A stretch of DNA of 64,000 nt. Origin: Vesta saturnalis (lineage: Eukaryota; Arthropoda; Insecta; Coleoptera; Lampyridae). The position numbers were made by a program, and so were the translations under genes. The notes beneath the pieces were generated by a model that made no database searches, was not told where the DNA came from, and worked only from the letters and a program-made list of their open reading frames with translations. Shown here piece by piece: positions 34,111-47,594 of this stretch (position 1 is the stretch's first letter; each line of letters opens with the position of its first letter). The DNA is taken from assembly GCA_036346205.1 (NCBI GenBank), contig JARFJB010002200.1, positions 558,501 through 622,500 of the forward strand, written 5' to 3'.

Positions 34111-35984
34111 CTTATCCCAGTCGCGTAATTTCTGAATTTGATAATTCCTTGTCGAAGCGTACTCAAATACGACATGATAGTCGTTAACGATATTTATTTA
34201 TAGGTAAAATATTTTTAAACAATTTTTTGTCGTGAAGAAATGAAATATACTTCTTTAGAGTTAAATGAATGTATCGTCATATTTTGTATAATGAAAATGC
34301 TACGCATTTAAAGTCATGCTAATCAAACACGTTTGAATATATCGTAACATAATTTAATAATTATTATTTAGTGAAAATAAAGTACATTATGTTTGAAATG
34401 TAATATATGCATAAAATCTTTTAAACTGAAAAATCGTCGTTTTTATTTTCGTTGTATGTTTGATTTGAATGTTGTTAATATGTATAATGAAAAATATAAA
34501 AATTATAAAAAAAATTCCAGTGGTGAAATTTTTAATACTGCAATATTAGAGTAAGGGTGAAAAGAATTGTCATTTACGGTAGTATAAACTTATGTGTTTT
34601 AAAATAATATTTTAATCTTAATGTTTATCTTTACTAATCGTCATTTAAAACTTGAAATGTTGCTAAACTATATTTGTGGAAGCATTAAAGTTTTTATTAT
34701 AGTATTTAACTGTTTGATACAATGTTACCAAAATAATATTTATAAGAGTGATAGATAATTTTAATAGGAAACATAATTAAATGTCGTTCAGATCTTAAAG
34801 TATATTAACTAATTCGTTGAAAAAAGTCTTAAATATTATATTTTAAAGACATTTTAACATTTACCGCTATAAAAGATTTTGTGAAAAATCTCGTTGCGTG
34901 TAACAACTTAAATTAACAATAAATATGAACTGTTTTGGTTGTTTGTTTGTCACAATTTCGTAACTGAAAGATGTTTTGAATATACTTCTACTGACTGTAT
35001 TTCTTTATTTGAGAGAATTCGTCTGTAATATTAGTAGTTGTATTATAAAAATCGTGTAGTCTTACCTTTATTTTGTATGGAGTAATTTGAAATGTGTAAA
35101 GCGCTTGCGTATACTTCGTAAATGTTGCTGCTTTTATTTCTATTATGGCTGCTTATAAGATGAGTAGAAATAAATATGTTTGTATATAATTATTACACAT
35201 TAAGAGATATAGTTATGGTTTGTTGTACCAAATATTAAATATTAAATAATATTGTGTTATATTGTTTGAAAAAATAAATTTTATAATATGCAGTAAAATA
35301 TATTATATTATCAATGATTTGTTATCAATTCTTGATCTTGTGTTAATATATTTGATTTGTTTTCAGAAAAATATTATATCAAAAGAAGATGATTATTTTG
35401 GAAATATTAAAATTATGATGAACTGCTATACAAGTATGTTACATATTTATAGTTGTATATGATAATATGAGTAAATATTTTTAGGTATTTTTGTAGGAGA
35501 TGAACAAACCGAGGTCTCTTTGTTAGTTAGAAGAGTATATTTAAAACTGATAATAATGCTGTTGTTTAATTTTAGAAAAAAGTGGCATCCAGAAGTGTAT
35601 GTATACGATATTATTGTACTGGTTACGTATAAGTACAGAAGAAATTTGAGTTTTGAATTATGTTATCGTAATGTTTTAAATTTTACTTTTAAAAGAAACT
35701 TAAATTGTTTAGTTATAGTTATTTAATTTTAATGTTTATGCTCTTGTACAGATATTGGGTACGATTTGGTTTGACGGAAGTGATGAATATAGTCATATTT
35801 GGTATCAATTGACTAATTTTTTGTGTTCCCAGTCGATTGACACCAGTTTCAACTTGAGGAAATGAAGGAAAGTTACAATTTTTTTAAATAGGAATTAGGT
35901 TAGTTAGGTTAGGTTAGGTTAGATTAGATTAGATTAAGTTTTTAAAACACGTTAAAGTAAAATTCGTAACTTTTGTTCCTAAAG
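34111..35984. other. AT-rich non-coding DNA
   Basis: Holds short frames of 66-68 codons without recognisable motifs, parts of the AATATTATTAAC-type repeat also seen near 37080 and 52100-52400, and the TTAGG tract listed separately. No gene could be supported. Confidence 0.35.
35894..35940 (+). repeat. Short interstitial TTAGG/TTAGA tract
   Basis: About four TTAGG units followed by three TTAGA units. TTAGG is the canonical insect telomere repeat, but such short tracts are common inside insect chromosomes and this is not evidence of a telomere. Confidence 0.8.
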
Positions 35985-36740
35985 TATTGTTGCAGTTCAC
36001 CGCATTACGGTGACCAATTTAGTATTCCATTCCAAGCACCACTCTCTAAAGAGAAAAGCTTGGAATGCATGTTTTAATGTAAATCCTCGTAATTGTTTCC
36101 GATTGCGAGGATTGAATTTTCAGTCTTCCGTGTGACGGCATGAAGAATGTGTTCCTATAGGGATATTGGCCAGATCTCTTTTATGAAATTCCCTATGGCC
36201 TCATTGAAAAAGCAAAATATGTAAACAATTTAATTTGAAATTAAAAAGTTTAATAATTACATAAATGTTTAAACTGGGTATTCTAGTCGACTACAGCTTT
36301 TATATATAGTAAAAAATGGAATGTGTTCATTCGGCATATTCCAAGTGTTCGCCGGAATTTCCTCGACATTGGTGAAGGAAATAATATTTCCTTCACCAAC
36401 GTACTCCCCACAAAACCTGTTGTAATATTCTAGAGTCTAATCGAAAAGTAGTGAAATAACTGTAATATAATTGATAATAATGTTACTTATGGTCATATCT
36501 TGATTATCTGAAATTTTTGCTGGAAAAAACTATTGTATTATTTTTATTTGTAAAGGTAATGGTGTTTTTATAAAGGAATTAAATTATGTTATTAATTTGG
36601 ATATTTATGAATATGTTTTTAGTTCTTTACAAAATTTAGGTATAATTAATTCTCTATATTAATATTTTTGTTAATACTTAATTGAGATGAATGAAGTAAG
36701 GACAAATTAAGTAATAAATTTATATTTACTTATCATATGT
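35985..36740. repeat. Hairpin-rich module, copy 1
   Basis: A direct repeat of 37528-38285. The first 250 bases hold consecutive stems: CATTCCAAGC pairing with GCTTGGAATG around TCTCTAAAGAGA; AATCCTCGTAA with TTGCGAGGATT (one G-T pair); CCGT-GTG-ACGG; and GGCCA with TGGCC. The rest is AT-rich and includes CCTTCACCAATG-like inverted pairs (GACATTGGTGAAGG near 36370 with CCTTCACCAACGT near 36393). There is no ORF. Confidence 0.75.
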
Positions 36741-37501
36741 TAATTAATTCGTACCTCGCTATGGTCACAACGCACATCGATAACCGTTTATGATATTTAT
36801 TGAAAGGCAAAAAAAAATATATTTTAGTCGTGGATAAAATTTCGTATTTTTTTTCGAAAGATTAGGCAGAAAATGTAGTATCGCGAACAATAGAGATATG
36901 AATGTTACGCATTTAAAGTCACAATACCTTAGAATACCTCGGCACATAATTTGGTACTGATTATTTAATTTAATTTGATCGAAAATAAGGTTTATCTTTT
37001 TTAAAATGGCATACATAAAATATAATTAAAATGAATATATGAATATTGACGTGCTATGTTATTAAAATAATATTACTGTAGGCACATTACACTAATAAAT
37101 ATTATTAACCTCATTATTTGGCTTTAACGATTGTCATTTATAATTCACAAATACTATAATTTTGCTAATTAATATTATTAATATAAATACTTAATTAAAC
37201 AAACAAAAACAACGATATAAATATAATAAAAAAAACAAACAAATAAACATAATTAAGAAATTAAACAGGAAATTAAAAAAATTAATATGTAACGTAAAAA
37301 AAAATAAAAATTCTTAAACTCTGGCATGTTTCTTCTTACTTCTCTATAAATAATAAAGTTAATAATAAATTTGTTATATTACAAAATGTACCATTTGTAA
37401 TTATGGTGTTTCTGTAATAAAAAATTGTTATTCTTAATTCATCAGCTATAGTTATTTACCTTTTGGTTTGCTTGTCAAATATTTATTTTAATATCTGTCT
37501 T

Positions 37502-37546
37502 GAAAATGAACTGCAACATTTTTTGAAAATGTTGCAGTTCATTTTC
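37502..37546. repeat. Perfect 21-bp inverted repeat with 3-base loop
   Basis: GAAAATGAACTGCAACATTTT and its exact complement are separated by TTG, immediately before copy 2 of the hairpin module. Copy 1 retains only the GTTGCAGTTCA half. It would fold into a strong hairpin as RNA or single-stranded DNA. Confidence 0.85.
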
Positions 37547-38285
37547 CACCCCCATTACGGTGACTAATTTAAGATTCACATTCAAGCACCAATCTCTAAA
37601 GAGAAGTGCTTGAATGCGTGAAATTGTGGAAATCCTCGTAAACGTTTCCCACGATTGCGAGGATTCCATTTGCCGGTCTTCCGTGTGACGGCATGAAAAT
37701 GATTCCTATAGGGATAGTGGCCAGATCTCTTGCGTGAAATTTATGGCCATCACTGGAAGAAGCAATAATATGTGAACAATTTTATTTAAAATTAAAAAGT
37801 TTAATAATTACATAAATGTTTGAACTGGGTATTCTAGCCGACTACAGCTTTTATATATGGTAAAAAATCGTAGCTGCTCATCCGGCATATTCCAAATGTT
37901 CGCCGGAATTTCGTCGACATTGGTGAAGGAAATAATTTTTCCTTCACCAATGTACTCCCCACAAAATCTGTTGTAATCTTCTAGAGTCTAATCGAAAATT
38001 AGTGAAATAAATGTAATAAAATTGATAATAATGTTACTTACGGTCATATCTTGATTATCTGGCATTTTTGCTGGAAAAAACTATTTTATTATTTTCATTT
38101 GTAAAGATAATCGTGTTTTTATAAAGGAATTTAAGTATGTTATTAAATTGGATATTTATGAATGTTTTTAGCTCTTAAAAAAATGTAGGTATAATTAATT
38201 CTCTGTATTAATATTTTTGTTAATATTTAATTGAGATGAATTAAGTAAGGACAAATAAAGTAATAAATTTATATTTATATATCAA
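37528..38285. repeat. Hairpin-rich module, copy 2
   Basis: Same order of stems as copy 1. The first stem reads ATTCAAGCAC pairing with GTGCTTGAAT. Compared with copy 1 it lacks a C on the left side and the matching G on the right side. The AATCCTCGTAA/TTGCGAGGATT stem is unchanged while its loop differs. Confidence 0.75.
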
Positions 38286-40853
38286 AATTAGAAAATTTAA
38301 TAGAAACAAATAGGCTTTTTCGTTTAATGAAAATCATGAAATTAAATGAAATATGTACATATAATTCAAGTATGCGTTTATAATTTGTGATTAATATTAT
38401 TTTATAAATTATGATAAAAAGGCAAAGTTGTATCCATATTCATATTAAATTTTTCGGTTATTGTTTAAGCTTGTAATATTTTTTTTGTTATATCAAATTA
38501 TAAATTTATAATCGTATTATAGAAATACAGACACGTAATGTATAGAAATAATTAAAAATGACGTATTGTAATTTGTTTGTACCTATAATATTATTAATAT
38601 AATGGAAAAATAATTTGTTTGAATTGTTTAAAGTGTAATATTTAGGAAAAAGTTTAGTTTTAAAATATAAAAAGACTGTTGCGAATAGGTGCCAACAGAA
38701 AAAATCTGAGTTACTTATTAGGATAATAGTTGTATTGATTATATAAATTTTAAAGTAATTGTTAATTAATTATCAAATGTATAAAGAATGTGTCATTCGA
38801 AATTATTATATAAATTATAACGATGCTGTTTTAGTATATTATTTTATCTTAGAATACGTAATAATAAATTGAATTTAAAATAAAATTGCATATCTAAAAC
38901 ATGAGAGTTTATGTAGAGTAACAAAAAATTGGGTTCGTTTAATGATGACCATTGTTGTAAAAATTTAGTTTATAGATTTAAATGTTACGTTATTAATATC
39001 TATAATCCGAAAATGTAGTATATACACTTAAAAGCATAAAACAATGAGTAAATTACTCAACTTTATCTAAAATATTTTCGAAAACATTTTGTAATTCTAT
39101 TAAATTTCATAAGATTTAATTTATTAATATGTTAAACAGGTATGTATAAATGTTCACAATTGATTAAATAATCTAATTATCATTAAGATTGAAATTTGTT
39201 AAAATTGTTTAAACATATATAATTTTAATGATTTAAGAAAGAAAAAAAGACGATTTTCGTTAATTTGGTATATAAAAATTTAGATAATGCATATATTATG
39301 TTTATATATTAAGTATTAATCGTTGACAAATTGAAATTTATAAACGATTTGTAATGATGGAACATAAAATTGTAGAAATGTAAAAGAAAAATATGAATAA
39401 TTAGAATGTATTATTTTAACGTTAATTTTATAATATTTTAATGTAAAATCTTAATAAATAAAATAATAATAAATTGCAAATAAAATTCATGCGCTCACCA
39501 AAGGTATAAAATTGAAATAAAATGACAACAAATACATATGATTGTTTAATCTGTAACTATGGAAACATACATCTGCTAGATATTGACATATTATTATTGT
39601 AAAATTTGTTTGTGATATCATCCCGGAAATAACATTAAAGATAAAAGATCTATGGATTTAAATTTAAATGTGAAATAGGTATGTATACATTGATAAGTTG
39701 AATGTACAAAATATTATATTGAGCATGTAATATGTAAATGAACCGATATAGATATTTATATGTATATTGAAAAAAATTACAGTCTTCTATCATTAATATA
39801 CATTCCTGACCCCATTTAAACCGACAAGAAGCTGCGCTATAACGTGTCCTTATGCACCCTTTTTTGGCAACATTCCAGTTAGTCAAGGAAAACGACTCAG
39901 TAACACGCTATTTTTTAAAAGCATTGTTATTATTATTATTATTATTATTAATATATTTATAGTTCATAAAATTTGCATAAGTTTGAATACGATATTACAT
40001 TATTTTGATAAAAAATTTGAATTTATCATATATTACGAAATGATGTAAATATAGAAAAAATTAAGAGTGAATTTAAAAAAAAAATTAAATAATATATTCG
40101 CATTTATGCACAATATTCTTGTGTTTTCGTTTTTTTCTATTTTCATTAGTTTTCAAATTGTTCGAGATTGTTTTCATTCATTTCCTTATAATTATTTTAT
40201 TTTAATCATAATTTTTGTTTTCTCTTTTTCGAGCAATATGGTAGTTTTATTATATCATCTGCATATATGATATGTATATGTATGTGTCGGAAGTTAACAA
40301 ATGTAATGATGTCACATTAAGTCTTGTTTATTTAGATTCGTCGATGATCTTGTTAATTAGTATTAGGCATCAAAATTTGTTATTTTCGTTAAAAAATCCA
40401 TAGTTTCATTTTAAAAGTTTTACATTATTTCCTCTGAATGCATACACTTCCCTTTTGCGTTTTTGTATATTGTTTTTGTGACCAGTTGTAGTTCATATGT
40501 TACTTCTAATTGTTACCTAAGGTTTTTCACAATATTAGCTTGGATACCGTGTCAAATGCAAAATGTATATCTACAAACGCCAGATATATGAGGTTATCAT
40601 TTTGTAATTTTATCGATTAGAGTTCCTAGTGCAAACATTTGATCTTGTTTTTGCCTTTGTGATCTGTAGACGATTTGCTCCTTATACAGTTTGACAATTA
40701 AAGCTGACAGAATGGTATTGTAATTGTTATTATTTTTATATTTTTAATTTGAATATGTTTTTTGTAGATTTTTTATGTAGTTCTTCACTTGTAATTGAAT
40801 ATTATAAAATATTTTAAAGTTACTGTTTGCGATTGATATAAAAAAAAAATTAA
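38286..40853. other. AT-rich non-coding DNA
   Basis: About 2.5 kb with no credible ORF. Frames at 39650-39886 and 40067-40270 are AT-driven and lack motifs. A (TTA)n tract lies near 39930-39950. Confidence 0.35.
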
Positions 40854-41056
40854 AAGTTTGTTTCAAAATGTTTTTATTAAGTTTGTCACAATGATTTATA
40901 ATAAAGATTATTTAAGCGTTGTTAATTGTAAAGAGATGAATAAAAGTCTGTAGAAATGGAATAGTCATGTTTGTACCAAAAAATATAAAAAGTTTGTTTC
41001 AAAATGTTTTTATGAAGTTTGTCACAATGATTTATAATAAAGATTATTTAAGCGTA
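40854..41056. repeat. Direct duplication of about 66 bp
   Basis: AAAGTTTGTTTCAAAATG ... GATTATTTAAGCG occurs at about 40854-40919 and 40989-41056 with one substitution (ATTAAG against ATGAAG), so this is a recent tandem-type duplication with a 133-bp period. Confidence 0.85.
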
Positions 41057-42794
41057 AATAGGATATCTATGATTGTGGTGGTTGAAGTAATGTTGAAAAC
41101 TCAAATAAACCGCTTTCCTTGTTGAACAACACACGAAACACGTTATTGTTTTATTTTTACAATACGATGAAAATGTATATGATAAACTGTGTTGTAATTA
41201 TGTAAAATGGTTTGTATATTTTCAGAAACATTGTGATTATTATACAATATAAACTTGTGTAAATGATAATGTCCATGTTTGGATATTTTTAAAAAAAGTG
41301 TTTAATTTAAAATTTTATACAATACAAATATTGCAATTATCGTATTCATGTATATTTCTTATAATGTTAATTGTGTATTATTTTAAATTTTAGATTGGTA
41401 TAATTTGTACTGAGTAATTTACTAAATACTTATTATATGTAAATATTATAAATGAATGTAAATTTGTTATTTTGCAATTGACAAAAAAAAAAAAAAATAA
41501 ATGAAATTATAGACTTTATGAACTATTATTAAAAATAATATTATTATATGCACTAACCTATCATAACATAAATATGATGAAGTCAAATACATTCTGAAAT
41601 ATTAAATTTATTGAATTATTTAGATAACGATATACTTACTCAAATAGTAGTGACGTCAAAAATGCGTAGGAAATTTGAAATTCTGGAGAGTGAAATGTTG
41701 TTGCTTAGAAATTGACTATGTACTTTTTACTTATAGTATAATATTTTAAAACTTAATTAACATTACTATTTAATGGACTGAAAATAAAAGTACCACACAG
41801 GTTAATGAAATTTGACGTTTTAAGAAATTTGAAATCGTTAATATAGTATTATTTAGGTACATATTTTGTTTGTTAGAAAATTAAAAATAGAGCGTTGATA
41901 AAGCGAAAGATAAGAAGTGTTATATATCTTATGTAATATATTACATCGTTGATTGTAGTAAGAGTTAAAATATTTTATATTTCTAAACAAAAATAAGTAT
42001 TTGTTCAGATTATCAAAATTTCCCGAACATTGGCGACGTCACATTATCCGAATTTTCTTAATTGCGGGTTCAACTGTCCAAAAAAGTAGACGAAAACAAA
42101 ATGTTTCGTTTACTTTCGGTATGCGTGATGGGCCAGATAAAGGAGACACGAAGATGGAGGACACCGCATACCTTAGGCCGTATTAAGTTACGACCTATAC
42201 AAAAAATTTTATAAACACATTTATAAATTTGTGAAAATAATTAAGATTTCATTTTAAGAGATTGTAAGAAATTTAAAAAATTTTAGAATAATGAAAATTG
42301 TTTATAAAAAAAATTGTATCTCTTCGTCATGACTACGACGTAAACTGTCAAAAATGTATGACAGCGAGATGGCTTAATCATCTGGGAGCATACCAGGAAT
42401 GATTAATACGGCTTTATTTGGTTGGCAATAGTTAAATTGGGCATTTTTATAATTGTTGCGTTGTAACGTTGAGTACTTATTATTTTGCCAACACTTACAG
42501 GCGGGAATACGCCTTATGCACCATTTGACGGAAAATGTTATAAATCATTAGGTCAAAACATACCTTAAGTGTAATTCACTTAAAACAAATTTGTTTATCC
42601 TGCCTGGACGTTAAATTTTTGTAATTATCCATTATCACATTGATGTTGTAGTCATACGGCTAATAACGCAATGTATTTGCGGTATATGATGCTTGTATAT
42701 TTACCTAAAACATAGTACGATTTTTTTATTATAAAAAAACAGCTATAAATATTTAAAGCTATGCATAAAGTTAGTCTTTATCGATAAACAACGG
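41057..42794. other. AT-rich flank downstream of the Helitron coding region
   Basis: No gene recognised. If the Helitron's 3' end is near, it should show a short hairpin and a CTRR or T terminus on the minus strand, but I could not identify one with confidence. Confidence 0.35.
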
Positions 42795-45092
42795 TCAGTT
42801 AAAAATGCTTCTGGCCACGACATTTTTAATTTTATTCGTCGTACTTCGATTTCTAACAAATATTTTGACGGACGATGCCGTTCTCACTCTACTCATAGCG
42901 ACGGATAATTGACCGTGACTGAAAAGTGGTGTGTTCATGAGTAGTGCAACCTTATTGATCGTCTGACCTTGTGACTTGTTGATCGTCATAGCGTAAGCTA
43001 GATCACGGGAAATTGTGTTCGCTGGAAATGCAAACCACTACCATCCGGTCGTTTATCTTCGTATACGAACGGAAGCATCTATAAAACGCATGTTCTACCT
43101 TTGTAAGGGCCGATCGCAATTTTGCAGTGTATCAAATTTTGACCCAGTTCGGTAATACGTAATCGGGTTCCGTTAGAAAGTCCTTGTCTCACGTCTATGT
43201 TTTTTAGTAGAACTACCATTGCGTTTTTCTTAAGAGTTAATTTGTGAGGAGGAAAGCCCGATGGAATTTCTTCGTTAAGAAATGCTACGTCGTGCACTGC
43301 TGCGTGTACGTCCAGTACGGGATCTATTCGCCGAAAGATATTCTTTCTGTACGCCGGGAAGTAGATTTAATATTTTGTCATTGAGTTGTCTAACTTCGCT
43401 TCTTTTTGCGCTTAATATAAGTTTGTTTGCGATATCGTTATCATTTAGAAGCGCTTCGGCGTCTTGAAATACGAATCTTAAGATTTCGTCTTCGTGGTTT
43501 AATAACATTTCGGGAGGAATAACAAATTCTCCTGAGTTGTCGGTGTCTTTGCCTATTCTTTCTAGCATATCGCCAAATTCGAGTTCGTCTGCGTTCACTC
43601 TCATGTTTCTCGTTAGAGTTATTTCGTGAAATAGCGGAAATAATTCTGAATTCTTAATAGAGGCCATGACTTGATCTGCGAGTGTACCGTGAGATATGAC
43701 CGGTAACAGTTGTCTCCAATCGCCTCCGATTAAAACTACTTTGCCGCCGAAAGTAAATTTAGATGTATCGTTGAAGGCGGCGTGCCTGCATGCTTCATCG
43801 ACGATTTTTAGGTACGTCCCGTGCAGCATGCTTATTTCGTCAATTATTAGTAATTGCGATTTTCTTATTCTCTGTGCCACCACGTGATTCCAAGCTATAG
43901 GTGGCACTGTGTTCGCATTCGTTGGGTCGAGCGGCAATCAAAATGCACTATGTACTGTCGTTCCTCTGGGTAATAGCTGTGCCGCCGCTCCCGTAGATGC
44001 CGTTACCATTGCAAATTTTTTATACTTGACGAAAATGTCTATGATCGTCTTGTACACGAACGTTTTGCCCGTGCCTCCGGCACCGTTCATGAAAATTAAC
44101 CTCGGTGTCGAGTTGTCGACTGTGTTCAATGGCGATATTTCTGTCGCCCTAATTACTGCATCTACGATCGACTTTTGCTCTTCGTTAAGTCGTAGATATG
44201 TCGGTAAGTTGACGTAATTATTTATGTGCTCGTCTTCAATGTGTTCGTCTACATTTTGAGACGGCAAAAGCAACGTCGGATCGGAATCTATTTCGCCATC
44301 GAAGGCGTTGTCTTGGCCGAAAAAGAACTCACGTTCGTCGTCGCATATCGTTTCGTAATTTACCGGCATTGGAATGCCAAAGTCTGCGTTATTTTTCCAG
44401 TGATGGCCGAATAATCGATTTAGTAGACATAAAGCTACGTTGATTCTTCTCGACCTTTCACGTGTGTCGGTTTCAAGCAAATTTCTCGTGTCGTACATGA
44501 ACGCTAAAAATTCGTTCCATAGCGCCAACGGGTCCGAAACGTGTCCCAATAGAATAATTTGTGCGAATAAATTTCTCATCATTCTGGGATTGCCGACGTT
44601 ACATGCTTCGAAAAGGGTTCTGTGCCATATTTCGATGTCATCTAAGAGACCCATTACTTTTGCACATTCTACAAATGTTTCGCACGGTGTCGTTCTGTTT
44701 GGCGGTGTTCGTAGATCTTCCCATCCCAAAGGACCCTTTTTGCACAATAATAATTGATATATTGCGAATCTTTCTATCTGATTCGGTGGAACGGGATATA
44801 AACGACCTACTATTTTGTGTTGTCTTTTTCTTTTTAACCAACGGTTAAATTTTCTATTGAACCAATATGTTTCGGGTACTTGTGGAAATGTTCGATTTCT
44901 CAAGTCACATTGTCCTCGATTGAACTCTTCGAGACACTGTACCATGAACATTTCTAGTTGCGATAGTTTCGAGTCACCTTGGAATACTGCAGCGGCGATC
45001 ATTTCTTCATTGCCGCGTCTAAAATATAAAGGTCCTTCGCCTGGTAAATATACGTTTAGACGGTATACGGTGTGCGATGTTCTAATTATTCT
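42795..45092 (-). pseudogene. Helitron Pif1-family helicase domain
   Basis: Walker A is MNGAGGTGKTFVYKTI (about 44050-44095) and Walker B is LLIIDEISMLHG (about 43815-43850), then GGDWRQLLPVI and the C-terminal motif MTINKSQGQTINK with FSHGQLSVAMSRVR, ending at 42795. An in-frame TGA at 43938-43940 and a frameshift near 43290 interrupt it, and about 90 bases around 42990-43080 read poorly. A 5'-to-3' superfamily 1B helicase unwinds DNA during rolling-circle transposition in known Helitrons. Confidence 0.88.
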
Positions 45093-47594
45093 TCAAGAAT
45101 ATAATCTCGTATATGCCTCAGTGGCGGATCGATAGTAACCTTTCATTAGACCTTTAGATTCGTCGTAATCGACTACGTCGCTATTTTTTTGTGCTATTTG
45201 TACGTATGCGAAGTTTCCCATTTTAAAATGATATTTAACGGCATATTTGCAAGCTTGATTACCGTAACAATATTCTATGTTACAATGTGCTCCCAGTGCT
45301 ATTAAATAAGATGGATTGTAAGAAACTACGGATGCGTTTGTTATTACTGTGCCGTTTGTTGTACGATGTGAAGATCCGCCGTCATCGGGAGACCTGCGTC
45401 TATATTCGGCGGGTCTATCTTCGTATATTATTGTTTCCTTAGAAAATTTCTTTGGAAATCCTTTGGAACATTTTCCTTTGTCATTTACACAATAAGTATT
45501 GCAAGTATGAATTTGAAATTTTAGTACCATTTCACGCAATTTTCTTTCGTATTTTGCTTTTTGCCTTTTATTCTGTGCCGCAGGGAGCGGTGGAATTTCT
45601 GCGCAAATGTATTCGTCTACGAATTCGGGTGTATTAGGGCAATCTACAGTTATCAGGCGATGTGTATGTGGCCCACCTCTTTTTTGAAATTCCAAACTTT
45701 CGACGAACGCCTTGACTTTACCAAAAATGTGTTGGTTTTCAATCATTTCCCGTATTTTATTGATTTTTAACGAAAACACTCTATTTATTACGTCAGGGCG
45801 ATCTGTTACGTTTTGACCTTTCATCATGTTTTTTTTTACTTCTGTCCAGGCTGGATTGCTCGTCGTCGTAAGCATAAAGGTAGGTCTGCCTATGCGTTCA
45901 AAAATGGCCATGGCATCGTGAAAATATTGTTGGTACCATGCCGGAGAACCTACAACGTTATTCGAAAGACGTAATACTTTTCCCAATTTCTTTCTCTGAT
46001 CAATTTGTTCTAGTCTGTTTTGCAATGCCTGGCGTACTTCTTTCGACGTAGTACAAAATGTATCGTAATTTTTTCTTATGAATTCGTGCAGTTGTTGATC
46101 GACCTTGATACTTTGATCAAGTATATATTCTTGTACGATACTACCGTATGGATACAGAAAGTGTGTAGAACCCAACGGATCGTCACGAATTGCTAGATGG
46201 TATCTATAAAATTCTCGTATCGTAACGTGATTTCTCGGAACGCCTTCGTTTATTTCATCGGCATTCAAAGCGTCCGGTCTGTCGACATTTTCTATTGAGT
46301 GTTCGTCGACGTTTTCTTGTGGTACATTTCGATGTCTAGATCGTCTGTTTAATAAATTTTTTTCTATTCCGGGATGATAACCATAATCTCCGTTTGCCAA
46401 ATTCAAAACATAATGGCTACAATCGTTAAGTCTATCAAAAATGGGTAGCAATTTTGTTTTCACCATCGTTCTTTTTAACCACGTTCCATGACGGTATACT
46501 GGTTCGTCATTTTCGTTCGAAACATAAAAAGCGCACATTTCGTTAACTTGTGGTAAATTAACTGCGCGCGGACGTAGTCCCGGATCGACCATTTCATTTG
46601 GAACGCTTTTCGGATTTACCAATACCAAAGTTACGTGCTGAACGTCTTGTAAACCTTGTTGTATGGCTTCGCTTAATTTTTCCATATATAATCTGTGCAT
46701 TATTTGGATGGCATCGTTGAAGAATTTCAAATAATTTTTCTAATATTGCACGTTTGATGCCGAATTTTGCATAAAGCGGATCTTGTGCGACTGATTCTTG
46801 CATCATCATCGGATCTAACATATATAGTTGACCGTGTACTGGTGTTTTACCATCTGCTGCGAACAACGGACTAATATTTCGTTTGATTTCACCATTAATG
46901 AGCATAACTGGCGGACCTTGTCCCGGCGCCTTTTTTCGTCTGGCTTCGACACTGCCAAATCTTAATAACATGTTGTAGATACGAAAATATTGTAAGAAAT
47001 GTTTGCCGTGTTCTGGATCGTTTATCAACTTTCTAATATCTTCTGGAACAGATTGAATTTGTGGTAATATGATTTTTCCGTTATTACAACACATCGTGTT
47101 CGTTTCATTTTTAAATAAAAGTGCCTTGCAGTCCTGACATGTTTTATCACCAATTTTTCCACAGTCCAAATAATGTATGTCATGGTTGGAGCTTTTAGCA
47201 AAACACCCGTAAATACCGTGATTTTTCCTACAGTATTTTAACGGCTTAAAGAATCGTTTAGTTGTTTTAGAAGATCGATCGTTAAGTGGTCTACTTATAG
47301 ATCGTCTCGATCTTGTACTATTGTTTGAAGAAACGGATGCCATACTAACATCCGAATCGTAATCCTCGTCCATACTTAAATTTTGTATATCGGGAATATC
47401 GATGTTTTCGATATTTTCTGAAAGTTCGTGGAATGGATTGTCTGATCTAGCTTCGTACATAGTGACAATATCGTGACATAAAGAGTATAATAATTGAGTA
47501 ATTCTATGACGTTCTGTTGCGATATCAAAATCTGCTAAAAGCATTCGCCTATCATTCATAAGATAAGTTTCTACGTACAAACAAACAAAATAAC
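45093..47594 (-). pseudogene. Helitron Rep (HUH endonuclease) and zinc-finger region
   Basis: The zinc-finger-like part reads CQDCKALLFKNETNTMCC (about 47090-47145). A frameshift near 46735 leads to the Rep frame. It shows YPYGS, TTTSNPAWTEVKKNM, then the HUH pair in RGGPHTH (about residue 354 of the 45093-46730 frame) and the paired catalytic tyrosines in CKYAVKYHFKMG (about 496 and 500). The frame ends in a TGA at 45093-45095, but the same frame continues directly into the helicase part, so this is a single nonsense change at a site where a Trp is usual. Confidence 0.9.

Noticed and set aside
35894..35940. Telomere
   Set aside because: Only a few TTAGG units, followed by TTAGA variants and normal sequence on both sides.
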